Positions 1-7,263 of a stretch of 7,373 nucleotides of DNA are shown one piece after another. Position numbers and translations under genes: made by a program. Below the pieces are notes generated by a model. It was not told the origin of the DNA. It was given only the letters and a program-made list of their open reading frames with translations, and did no database searches. The stretch is taken from contig CAZBLE010000026.1 in NCBI GenBank assembly GCA_964492735.1, forward strand, positions 1-7,373, given 5' to 3'. Each line of letters opens with the position of its first letter. Position 1 is the stretch's first letter. Origin of the DNA: CALKUP01 sp964492735. GTDB lineage: Bacteria > Patescibacteriota > Patescibacteriia > UBA9570 > XYC2-FULL-38-9.

Positions 1-669
1 GACGATTGCTACCTGATCGCCAGCGATGGCTGGAAGGCAGACACCTATCGCATATTGGTCGAAAATAAAAAGAAGAAAAAGATTGAAGATAAAGGGTGGA
101 CTTGTGATTTGCTACCTAAGGAGTTGGTGATTAATCGTTATTTCACCAAAGAGAGCACGGCTATTCAACCTTTGGTGACTGAAAGTGAAAACCTCAGCAG
201 TCAGATCACAGAATTAGAAGAAGAACACAGTGGCGAAGATGGCTATTTTGCCGAACTCGACAAAGTGAATAAGGCCAATGTCGCTGCACGTCTGAAAGAA
301 ATCAAAAGCGACGTAGAGGCAAAAGAAGAAATTGCTGTTCTCAAAAAGTATTTGGACGTAACCGAAGACTTAGCTACGACCAATAAAAAAATCAAAGAAG
401 CACAAGCCAAATTGGACGCCGCAGTGTTGGCGCATTATCCGACACTGACAACTGAACAAATCAAAGTCTTAGTGGTGGATGATAAATGGATGACGACCAT
501 CGCCAAAGATATTCATACCGAGATGGACAGAATCAGTCAGCGATTGACGTACAGAATTAAGGAACTGGCGGAACGCTATGAAACGCCCTTGCCTTTGCTC
601 ACGCAAGAAGTGATGGATTTAGAAAAAGCTGTACAAGCGCACTTAGCCAAAATGGGGTTTATGCTATGA
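1..669 (+). CDS. hsdM: Type I R-M modification subunit HsdM, C-terminal part (5' end off the window)
   Basis: The frame is open from base 1 to the TGA at 667-669, giving 222 residues. A TTG at 55 could be read as a start, but the frame runs through it without a break and the upstream residues (YLIASDGWKADTYRI) also look like HsdM, so this is a truncated gene. HsdM transfers a methyl group from S-adenosylmethionine to adenine in the site chosen by HsdS. The SAM-binding and NPPY/F catalytic motifs lie upstream of the window. Visible here are the GWTCDLLPKELVINRYF segment (about residues 34-50), a charged, probably coiled-coil stretch (about 52-145) and the conserved tail ELAERYETPLP...KAVQAHLAKMGF. 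This tail contacts HsdS in known type I enzymes. The end is MGFML, whereas I recall this family ending in MGF.WN; that version occurs in the copy at 1925-2086. The stop overlaps the fic start as ATGA. Confidence 0.93.
   Translation, partial: DDCYLIASDGWKADTYRILVENKKKKKIEDKGWTCDLLPKELVINRYFTKESTAIQPLVTESENLSSQITELEEEHSGEDGYFAELDKVNKANVAARLKEIKSDVEAKEEIAVLKKYLDVTEDLATTNKKIKEAQAKLDAAVLAHYPTLTTEQIKVLVVDDKWMTTIAKDIHTEMDRISQRLTYRIKELAERYETPLPLLTQEVMDLEKAVQAHLAKMGFML
511..660 (+). repeat. Imperfect direct repeat, copy 1 (hsdM tail before fic)
   Basis: This 150-bp stretch codes for 50 residues of the HsdM tail and matches 1925-2074 with no gaps at a constant offset of 1414 bases. My codon-by-codon count gives 27 mismatches (82% identity) and 41 of 50 identical residues. 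Many differences are synonymous third-position changes, so the copies are related alleles, not a recent tandem duplication. Weaker similarity continues a few codons upstream, to about 499. Confidence 0.92.
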
Positions 670-1760
670 CTAAAACCTTGAAACATTTACCTCATATTGG
701 TGATATAGAAAGCAAAATTGTGCTCAAAAAAGTCGCTAAGGCACACCAAGCCTTAGCTGAGCTAAAAGGTGTCGCAGCCAGTATGCCCAATCAAAGTATC
801 TTGATTAGCACGCTGTCCTTGCAAGAAGCAAAGGATAGCTCTGAGATAGAAAACATTATTACTACCCATGATGACCTCTACCGCAGCGACAGTGCAAGCG
901 CATTCTTTACCAGCCTTGCGGCGAAAGAAGTGCACAGTTACGCCACCGCCTTGCGTAATGGATTCGAACAAGTCAAACGAACAGGGCTATTGACCACCAA
1001 TGATATTCTGCAGATTCAAGCGACCATAGAAGAGAACCGCGCAGGTTTTCGTAAATTGCCAGGAACTGCTTTGAAGAATCACCAGACTGGTGAAACGGTC
1101 TATACCCCTCCACAGCATCCAGACGAGATTGTGGAGTTGATGCGAAATCTGGAACAGTTCATCAATGATGCAGATGCTTGTGATTGGGACCCCTTAACCA
1201 AGATGGCGGTCATGCACCACCAGTTTGAAAGTATCCATCCGTTTTATGACGGTAATGGACGCACTGGACGCGTCATGAATATCCTGTACTTAGTGCAGCA
1301 AGATTTATTGGGCAGCCCCGTACTTTACCTATCACGCTACATTAACCAAAACAAGGCGGACTATTACCGTTTGTTGCAATTAGTACGCGACGATGACAAG
1401 TGGGAAGAATGGCTCTTATATATGCTTGATGGTATTGAACAAACCTCTCGTCAGACCACGATCTTAATCAATGACATCAAACGTCTTATGCAGGCACACA
1501 AAGAACGTTTGCGTCAAGAATTGCCCAAGATTTATTCACAGGATTTATTGAATAATCTGTTTAGCCATCCCTATACCAAAATTGAATTTGTCGTCCAAGC
1601 TTTGCAAGTGACGCGCAAAACAGCGGCAAAATACTTAGAGGAATTGGTGCGTATCGGCTTACTCTCCAAACATAAATTAGGCAAAGATAATTATTATCTC
1701 AATAATGATTTATTCATTTTATTGCGCAACGTAGGTTTGCGGCAGGAGCTAGCATCATGA
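666..1760 (+). CDS. Fic family protein (predicted AMP transferase, class II with N-terminal inhibitory motif)
   Basis: A 364-residue protein, close to the length I recall for other two-domain Fic proteins. The Fic motif HPFYDGNGRTGR is complete at residues 191-202: H191 is the catalytic base, D195 should bind Mg2+, and the NGR..R residues hold the ATP phosphates. The substrate-docking flap is likely around 134-150 (TALKNHQTGETVYTPPQ). Near the N-terminus, SSEIEN (58-63) fits the inhibitory motif [S/T]xxxE[G/N], with E62 expected to block productive ATP binding, so the enzyme should be self-inhibited. The C-terminal ~75 residues look like a winged helix (TRKTAAKYLEELVRIGLL at 316-333). Such proteins usually transfer AMP to hydroxyl side chains of target proteins; the target here is unknown. 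The start overlaps the hsdM stop (ATGA), which suggests coupling. Its place between hsdM and hsdS suggests a job tied to the R-M system, for example as a toxin or a regulator; that is inference. Confidence 0.93.
   Translation: MTKTLKHLPHIGDIESKIVLKKVAKAHQALAELKGVAASMPNQSILISTLSLQEAKDSSEIENIITTHDDLYRSDSASAFFTSLAAKEVHSYATALRNGFEQVKRTGLLTTNDILQIQATIEENRAGFRKLPGTALKNHQTGETVYTPPQHPDEIVELMRNLEQFINDADACDWDPLTKMAVMHHQFESIHPFYDGNGRTGRVMNILYLVQQDLLGSPVLYLSRYINQNKADYYRLLQLVRDDDKWEEWLLYMLDGIEQTSRQTTILINDIKRLMQAHKERLRQELPKIYSQDLLNNLFSHPYTKIEFVVQALQVTRKTAAKYLEELVRIGLLSKHKLGKDNYYLNNDLFILLRNVGLRQELAS
1744..1748 (+). promoter_or_regulatory. Strong Shine-Dalgarno (AGGAG) at the end of fic
   Basis: AGGAG lies inside the last codons of fic, 8 bases before the ATG at 1757, which overlaps the fic stop as ATGA. 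It is the clearest ribosome-binding site in the window, yet it serves an ORF whose first half I cannot recognise. It may be left over from a gene that once followed fic directly. Confidence 0.6.
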
Positions 1761-1777
1761 GCGCAAAATACCTCATT

Positions 1778-1807
1778 TTTACCCATATCCAACTCTATAT
1801 GGGTAAA
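1778..1807 (+). other. Perfect 11-bp inverted repeat (hairpin) just after fic
   Basis: The arms TTTACCCATAT (1778-1788) and ATATGGGTAAA (1797-1807) are exact reverse complements around an 8-base loop. The hairpin starts 18 bases past the fic stop. The right arm ends in AAA and is not followed by a T run, so it is not a normal intrinsic terminator for the operon. It may mark the edge of inserted DNA or slow RNA decay or transcription between fic and hsdS. Confidence 0.6.
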
Positions 1808-1924
1808 TTATTCAATTCATTACCCTTGTCAGGTGATTCATGTTCGCGAAATGCCCATTTGGGTGACATAAGCCAGTGTTTGAATGCGCAATGTAAATTA
1901 ATGGATGTGACTATTAACCAGGAC

Positions 1925-2074
1925 ATTCATACTGCGATAGATAGAATTAGGCTGAGATTGACGCACAGAATTAAAGAACTGGCGGAACGCTATGAAACGC
2001 CATTGCCAGTACAAACCAAAGAGGTGGCAGATTTAGAAAAAGCTGTACAAGCACATTTGGCGAAGATGGGGTTT
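1925..2074 (+). repeat. Imperfect direct repeat, copy 2 (hsdM tail before hsdS)
   Basis: Second copy of the 150-bp hsdM-tail repeat, partner of 511-660 (82% identical, no gaps). It leads into MGFVWN and the hsdS start, as expected of an undisturbed hsdM-hsdS junction. The reading frame of the HsdM tail is kept throughout. Confidence 0.92.
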
Positions 2075-2076
2075 GT

Positions 2077-3313
2077 ATGGAATTAAAAGTTGGTTACAAA
2101 AAATCGGAAATCGGGCAAATTCCTCATGATTGGGATGCTGTTCCGATGGGAGAGATTGGTCAAAACATAATTGGCTTAACTTATAGTCCTACTGACGTCA
2201 AAGATTACGGAACTCTTGTACTGCGCTCTTCAAATGTTCAGGATGGTAAATTGGCATTTGATAACAATGTGTTTGTAGATATGGACTTGCCAAGTCGCGT
2301 CATTGTGGAAAGGGGCGACATTCTCATATGCGTGCGTAATGGTAGTCGGCAGTTGATTGGTAAATGTGCGTTAATCGACGAAAGAGTTGCTGGATGTGCG
2401 TTTNNNNNNNNNNGCATTCATGTCTATCTATCGAAGCAAGTATGCGAAATTTGTCTTTTTTCAATTTCAATCCCATGTAATCCAAAGACAAATTGATGAA
2501 GTGATGGGTGCAACCATCAATCAGCTCACTAATAAAGATTTGGCAGTGTTTAAAGTAGCATTACCAAGATCCGAAGTTGAGCAAGCCAACATCGCGAATG
2601 CCCTAAGCGATGCTGATGCCTTGATAGGCTCGCTGCAAAAACTCATCGCAAAAAAACGCCAGATCAAACAAGGGGCGATGCAGACCTTGCTCAATCCCTA
2701 TGAAAATGGGGTGTTGAAAACTGGATGGGAATTTAAAAAAGTTGGTGAATTTACAGACGTTACTTCTGGAGGCACGCCAAGCACTTTGATCGATTCATAT
2801 TGGGGCGGAGATATCAAGTGGATGGCGTCAGGTGAGCTGAATTACAAGAAAATCTTTGATGTGGCTGGCAGGATTACTGCAGATGGATTAATAAATTCAA
2901 GCACAAAAATTATTCCCGAAAAGTGTGTACTTATCGGTTTGGCGGGTCAAGGAAAAACCAGAGGGACGGTTGCTATGAATTTCGTTGAGCTTTGTACAAA
3001 TCAATCGATAGCAGCTATATTTCCAAGCAAGACTGTTTCAAATCTGTTCCTTTATTACAATCTCGATGGGCGATACGACGAGCTAAGAGCACTTTCAACT
3101 GGAGATAGTGGTAGGGGTGGGTTAAATCTAACAATAATCAAAAATCTTGATGTTGGTATGCCAAGGAATTTTAGCGATCAAGAGAAAATAGCGACCGTCC
3201 TATCCGATATGGACGCCGAAATAGCAGCCCTAGAAACCAAACTCGCTAAATACCAGCAAATCAAACAAGGCATGATGCAAAACCTGCTGACAGGAAGGAT
3301 ACGCTTAGTATGA
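2077..3313 (+). CDS. hsdS: Type I R-M specificity subunit HsdS (interrupted by an N gap)
   Basis: The ATG at 2077 overlaps the remnant ORF; 109 residues are readable to 2403 and 299 more from 2414 to the TGA at 3311-3313, about 409 in all if one codon is missing, normal for HsdS. The first target recognition domain fills the N-terminal part (start MELKVGYKKSEIGQIPHDWD). A central conserved helix follows at about 2573-2699 (EVEQANIANALSDADALI...RQIKQGAMQTLL). The second recognition domain starts around GWEFKKVGEFTDVTSGGTPS, and the distal conserved helix is at 3176-3310 (DQEKIATVLSDMDAEIAALE...QQIKQGMMQNLLTGRI). The two helices separate the half-sites and bind the two HsdM subunits. The parts are in different frames only because the filler is 10 bases: codons end at 2403 and restart at 2414, so the true gap should be a multiple of three. 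The site bound cannot be read from sequence. The stop overlaps the hsdR start (ATGA). Confidence 0.93.
2404..2413. other. Assembly gap (10 N) inside hsdS
   Basis: Exactly ten Ns lie between ...CAF and AFMSIYRS. The round number suggests a placeholder of unknown size. I recall relatives reading AFGAFM at this point, which would mean about one codon is missing; that is from memory of the family, not shown here. Reading straight through the filler shifts the frame and creates false stops and a false ATG start at 2387. Confidence 0.9.
2657..2692 (+). repeat. hsdS internal repeat, central copy
   Basis: Codes for RQIKQGAMQTLL, which parallels QQIKQGMMQNLL at 3254-3289. These paired segments close the central and distal conserved helices and reflect the two-fold pseudo-symmetry of HsdS. 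In other systems such repeats allow recognition domains to be exchanged by recombination. Confidence 0.75.
3254..3289 (+). repeat. hsdS internal repeat, distal copy
   Basis: Codes for QQIKQGMMQNLL and pairs with 2657-2692. It lies at the end of the distal conserved helix, just before the TGRIRLV C-terminus. Confidence 0.75.
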
Positions 3314-6300
3314 GTCCCACCCCATTTTCTAGCGGTGCGATCGGTAAGCCAGAGCGTGCCACACAAAATCGTGTGGTGTCTTTGTGCCAGAACACCTTAG
3401 GTTATATCTATCTGGGCAATCTGGAAGACAAGGTTGATAACAGCAATATTGATGACGGCTTGCTGACCACGTATCTGCGTAAACAGGCATACACCCCTGA
3501 ACAAATCAGCCGAGCCTTGTATGCGTTGCGCATCGCCGCAAATAACCATAGCCAGAGCCTGTACACCAATAACAAAGCCGTGTATGGCTTATTACGGTAT
3601 GGGGTGGATGTCAAAACCGAAGCCAGCGCACCGACCGATACGGTGCAACTGATTAATTGGAAACAGCCGCTGCAAAATGATTTTTATATTGCCGAAGAAG
3701 TGACGGTGTATGGCAATCATGAAAAGCGCCCTGACATTGTGCTGTATGTGAATGGCATTGCGATTGCGGTGCTGGAACTTAAAAACAGCCGTGTCTCTAT
3801 TGGCGATGGCATACGTCAAAGTCTGGTGAATCAAAAGCCTGAATTTATCGGTGATTTTTTTAGTACGGTACAGTTTGTGTTTGCTGGTAATGATTCTGAG
3901 GGGCTGCAATACGGCACCATTGGCACACCCGAAAAATTCTTCTTGAAGTGGAAAGAAGACGAACAAGACAACGACGGCTATAAGCTGGATAAATATCTAG
4001 CTAAAATCTGCAACAAGCAAAGGCTGATCGAGCTGATGCATGATTTTGTCTTGTTTGATGGCGGTGTGAAAAAGCTACCGCGTGTGCATCAATACTTTGG
4101 CATCAAGGCGGCGCAAGAGCATGTACGTCGGCGTGAAGGCGGCATTTTGTGGCATACCCAAGGCAGTGGCAAAAGTATTTTGATGGTGCTGCTGGCCAAA
4201 TGGATATTGGAAAACAATGCCAAAGCCCGTGTGGTGGTAATCACCGACAGGGACTAGTTAGACAAGCAGATTAAACGCGTTTTTACCGACGCCGAAGAAA
4301 AAATAGAACAAGCCAAGAGTGGTCGCGATTTGATGACCTTGCTTGCTAGCCCTAGTCCACGTTTGATTTGTTCCTTAGTGCATAAATTTGGCAAAAAAGA
4401 CGTAGAGAATTTTGAGCAATTCATCAAAGAATTGGAAAGCCAACCTACCCAAGCCGTTGGTGAGTTGTTTGTGTTTGTGGATGAGTGCCACCGCACCCAA
4501 AGCGGCAGATTGCACCGTGTGATGAAAGCTTTATTGCCTAATGCGGTGTTTATCGGTTTTACGGGCACACCTTTGCTGAAAAAAGACAAATCCACGAGCC
4601 TGGAAGTGTTTGGCAAATACATTCATACCTACAAATTCAACGAGGCGGTAGAAGATAAGGTGGTATTGGATTTAGTCTATGAAGCACGTGATATTGACCA
4701 AAAGCTGTCATCGCAGAAAAAAGTCGATGAATGGTTTGCCGCAAAAACCCGTGGTTTAAATGACTTCCAAAAGTTTGAACTGAAAAAACAATGGGGCACG
4801 ATGCAAAACGTGTTGAGTTCACGTTCACGCATGGAAAAAGTCGTTGCCGATATTATTTTTGATTTCGGAGTTAAACCCCGTTTAAGTTCGCAAGCAGGCA
4901 ATGCGATTTTAGTGGCATCCAGCATTTATGAAGCCTGCCGCTATTACGAGTTATTTCAAGGCACTTCACTAAAAAATAAATGCGCGGTCATCACTTCTTA
5001 TAATCCACAGACCAAAGATATCACCACCGAAGATACGGGGGCGAATACCGAAACCGATAAAGAAACCATTTACAAAATTTATACCGAGCTATTGAAAGAT
5101 GTCGCTGCCAAGCCGAGTATGAATAAGACCGAAAGCTATGAAGAGACTGCGAAAGAATTGTTTCTGAAACAGCCAGCTAACATGAAGCTGCTAGTGGTCG
5201 TCGATAAATTATTGACGGGCTTTGATGCGCCAAGTTGTACTTATCTTTACATTGATAAGCAGATGCAAGATCACGGCTTGTTTCAGGCAATTTGCCGTGT
5301 CAATCGTCTAGACACGGACGATAAAGAATTTGGCTACATCGTTGACTATAAAAAACTATTTGAAAAAGTTGAGAATGCGGTCGCCGTGTATACCTCAGAG
5401 CTGGACTATGACGGTTTTGAAAAGGACGATTGCGATATTTTGTTGAAGAATCGCCTTGAAACAGGACGTGAGCGCTTAGACACTGCCATTGAAGAACTGG
5501 CTTTGTTATGTGAACCAGTCAAGCCACCCAAAGGCGATCTGGAACATATTCATTATTTCTGCGGCAATACTGAGGTCGCCAGTGACTTAAAGGAGCGCGA
5601 AGTACAGCGTACCTCACTTTATAAAGCCATCGTTACCTTGATTCGTGCCTATGCGAACATCGCGGACGAAATGCAAGAAGCTGGATACAGCGAAACGCAG
5701 ATTCAAGACATCAAGGCTTTGGTGGATCACTATCTGAAATTGCGTGAGTTAATCCGCCATGCCAGTAATGAAGTGCTGGACTTAAAAGCCTATGAAGCCG
5801 ATATGCGGCATTTGATTGATAACTACATTCAAGCCGATGTGCCAGAAGTGATTTCACCTTTTGGTGAGATGCCTCTGATTGATATTATCGTCAATAGTGG
5901 AATCGCAGCGGCAATCAATGCCCAGCCTGACGGTATTAAGGGCAATAAAGACGCGGTGGCTGAAACCATTGAAAATAATGTACGTAGCAAAATCATCAAA
6001 GACCATTTGCTAGACCCTGCTTATTTTGAAAAGATGTCTAAGCTGTTGGATGAAATTATCAAACAGCGTAAGCAAGGTGCATTAGATTACGAGGACTATC
6101 TCAACAATATCGCGGAGCTTGCCAAGAAAGTCGCACAAGGTTTTGCACCGACTACACCACCAGCTTTAAACACCCAAGGCAAACGGGCAATCTACAATAA
6201 TCTGGGACAAGACGAAGGTATTGCCTTAGCTGTTCACCAAGTGATGGCAGACTATGCCCCCGATAATTGGAAAGACAATCGGGCAAAAGAGCAGATCGTC

Positions 6301-6384
6301 AAAGGCAAGTTGTACGAAGTCTTGGGTGATGTAGAAAAAGTGGAAGCGATTTTCCCGATATTGAAGCAACAGCATGAGTATTGA
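3310..6384 (+). pseudogene. hsdR: Type I R-M restriction subunit HsdR, interrupted by an in-frame TAG
   Basis: HsdR is the ATP-driven DNA translocase and endonuclease of type I systems. One frame runs from the ATG at 3310 to the TGA at 6382-6384, 1024 codons, normal full length, apart from TAG at codon 316 (4255-4257). The nuclease site is PD...ELK (D142, E156, K158). The motor has Walker A TQGSGKS (283-289), DECH (391-394), TGT (418-420), LLTGFDAP (about 633-640) and QAICRVNR (659-666), followed by a long helical C-terminal region. The stop sits in ITDRD*LDKQI, where the family has glutamate, so GAG to TAG is one base change. It separates Walker A from DECH, so neither a 315-residue product nor a restart (for example ATG at 4330, codon 341) would be a working motor. 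Everything after the stop is intact, so the change is recent, a sequencing error, or suppressed. The start overlaps hsdS (ATGA). Confidence 0.9.
4255..4257 (+). other. Amber codon inside hsdR (expected GAG)
   Basis: TAG interrupts the conserved TDRDELDKQI motif. No frame change accompanies it. Complete neighbouring genes end in TGA or TAA, and the - strand gene at the right edge appears to end in TAG, so TAG is probably a real stop here. Confidence 0.88.
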
Positions 6385-6406
6385 CGCATTTTAAAAATAA
6401 GTAAGC

Positions 6407-7141
6407 ATGAGAACCGCCACACATCAATTCAAGCTGGGCAATATTCCCGTTGCCGTTAGCATGAAAGATATTAAGAACGTGCATTTGAGCGTACACCCAC
6501 CAGAAGGACGGGTGAGTGTTTCTGCGCCGTTGGGGATGGCGAAAGATACGATACGTGTGTTTGTGATTTCTAAACTGGGGTGGATTAAACGCCAACAAGC
6601 CAAACTCAGGCAGCAAGAACGCGAAGCACCAAGAGAATTTATTAATCGTGAAAGCCATTACTTCAATGGTGAACGATACCTGCTAAGAGTAGTGCCTCTC
6701 GCACCCTCGCAAGGTGCTGCACATGTTCAACTCAAACACAAAACCATGGAGTTGCATATACGCCCCGATGCCAGTATGGAATCACGAGCGACAGTTGTCA
6801 GTGAATGGTATCGGCAACAATTGAAACTAGCCGTGCCAGGCATCATCGCCAAATATCAAAAAATGATGAAGGTAGAAGTCGCGGAATTTGGTATCAAAAA
6901 AATGAAAACCAAATGGGGCACATGCAACCCGAATGCCAAACGACTCTGGCTTAATTTGGAACTGGCAAAGAAGCCCCCAGAGTGCCTGGAATATATTGTT
7001 GTGCATGAGATGACACATCTGCTTGAACCGAGCCACAATGACCGATTTGTCGCACTGATGGACAAGTTCATGCCGAAGTGGCGGTTTCACAAGGATGAAC
7101 TGAATCGTTTACCTGTGCGACATGAGAGTTGGGGGTATTGA
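6407..7141 (+). CDS. YgjP-like zinc metallopeptidase (COG1451/DUF45 type)
   Basis: A 244-residue protein with the gluzincin-like signature HEMTHLLEPSH at residues 200-210: H200, H204 and probably H210 should bind zinc, and E201 is the catalytic base. Just before it, TKWGTCNPNAKRLWLNLELA (168-187) is the conserved block that precedes HExxH in the YgjP family. The N-terminal half (VHLSVHPPEGRVSVSAPLGM) is the usual family lead-in. There is no signal peptide or membrane segment, so it should be cytoplasmic. The natural substrate of this family is poorly known. The ATG at 6407 is 22 bases after the hsdR stop; TAAG just before it is only a weak ribosome-binding site. Genes of this family are often found next to type I R-M genes, from general knowledge, so a role in the defence locus is plausible but unproven. 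Confidence 0.9.
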   Translation: MRTATHQFKLGNIPVAVSMKDIKNVHLSVHPPEGRVSVSAPLGMAKDTIRVFVISKLGWIKRQQAKLRQQEREAPREFINRESHYFNGERYLLRVVPLAPSQGAAHVQLKHKTMELHIRPDASMESRATVVSEWYRQQLKLAVPGIIAKYQKMMKVEVAEFGIKKMKTKWGTCNPNAKRLWLNLELAKKPPECLEYIVVHEMTHLLEPSHNDRFVALMDKFMPKWRFHKDELNRLPVRHESWGY

Positions 7142-7143
7142 AT

Positions 7144-7178
7144 ACGAACAATATTGATTTGTTTGCGTTGTTCGTTTT
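7144..7178 (+). terminator. Possible weak intrinsic terminator after the metallopeptidase gene
   Basis: ACGAACAA (7144-7151) and TTGTTCGT (7168-7175) form an 8-bp stem with a 16-base loop, followed by TTT and then GCCTTT. It begins 2 bases after the stop codon, the right place to end the operon. The stem is A/T-rich, the loop large and the T run short, so termination would be weak. Confidence 0.35.
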
Positions 7179-7187
7179 GCCTTTATA

Positions 7188-7262
7188 TGTACTAGCTCAA
7201 ACCAGATCTTACAGTTACCGGTTTTTATAGGGTTTATGTCAGATCGGGTCTGAGCTAGTACA
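7188..7262. repeat. Near-perfect 22-bp inverted repeat around a 31-base centre
   Basis: Arms 7188-7209 and 7241-7262 pair at 20 of 22 positions; the outer 12 bases (TGTACTAGCTCA and its complement) are exact. It lies between two convergent genes, one base from the stop of the - strand gene. No T run follows on either strand, so it is not a classic intrinsic terminator, although a two-way terminator or RNA-stabilising hairpin is possible. A TA lies at each side of the CTAGCTCA...TGAGCTAG core, as a TA-targeting short inverted-repeat element (MITE) would show, but TA is too short to prove insertion. Confidence 0.7.
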
Positions 7263-7263
7263 C

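Larger units (their letters stand above)
1757..2086 (+). pseudogene. hsdM 3'-end remnant fused behind an unrecognised 5' stretch
   Basis: An open frame of 109 codons. Residues from about 53 onward (INQDIHT...ELAERYETPLP...AHLAKMGFVWN) copy the HsdM C-terminus found at the end of the first gene. The first ~50 residues match nothing I recognise, are rich in Cys, Ser, Asn and Leu, and include codons made by a hairpin (1778-1807), so they are probably not a real domain. No methyltransferase motif is present, so it cannot methylate DNA. The ATG overlaps the fic stop and follows AGGAG, so it may well be translated. Its TAA (2084-2086) overlaps the hsdS start by 10 bases, so the remnant keeps what looks like the original hsdM/hsdS junction and could deliver ribosomes to hsdS. 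I read it as the scar left when a fic-bearing segment recombined into the operon. A small functional protein that binds HsdS in place of the HsdM tail cannot be excluded. Confidence 0.8.

Noticed and set aside
55..669. A separate gene starting at TTG 55
   Set aside because: The frame is open to base 1 and the residues before 55 are HsdM-like, so this is the tail of a truncated hsdM.
1778..1807. Hairpin as an intrinsic terminator between fic and hsdS
   Set aside because: No T run follows the right arm, and a terminator here would cut off hsdS and hsdR, which have no visible promoter of their own.
2387..2413. Start of a second gene at ATG 2387 reading through the Ns
   Set aside because: That ATG is out of frame with the real hsdS upstream of the gap and looks like a start only because of the 10-base filler.
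3592..3966. 124-codon - strand ORF opposite hsdR
   Set aside because: It lies wholly inside a conserved + strand gene and shows no recognisable domain; a shadow frame. The same applies to - strand ORFs at 762-971, 3178-3366, 3408-3614, 4254-4622, 4637-4925, 6299-6658 and 6827-7090.
4255..4257. TAG read as pyrrolysine or a reassigned codon
   Set aside because: No pyl genes or other in-frame TAG codons are seen, and the - strand gene appears to use TAG as its stop. Glutamate is expected here, one base away.
4330..6384. An independent helicase gene starting at ATG 4330
   Set aside because: The same hsdR frame continues directly after the TAG at 4255, with recognisable HsdR residues (LDKQI) before 4330; the piece lacks Walker A and the nuclease site.
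7188..7262. Integron attC site or CRISPR repeat
   Set aside because: There is no attC core sequence and no array of repeats with spacers; only one inverted repeat is present.
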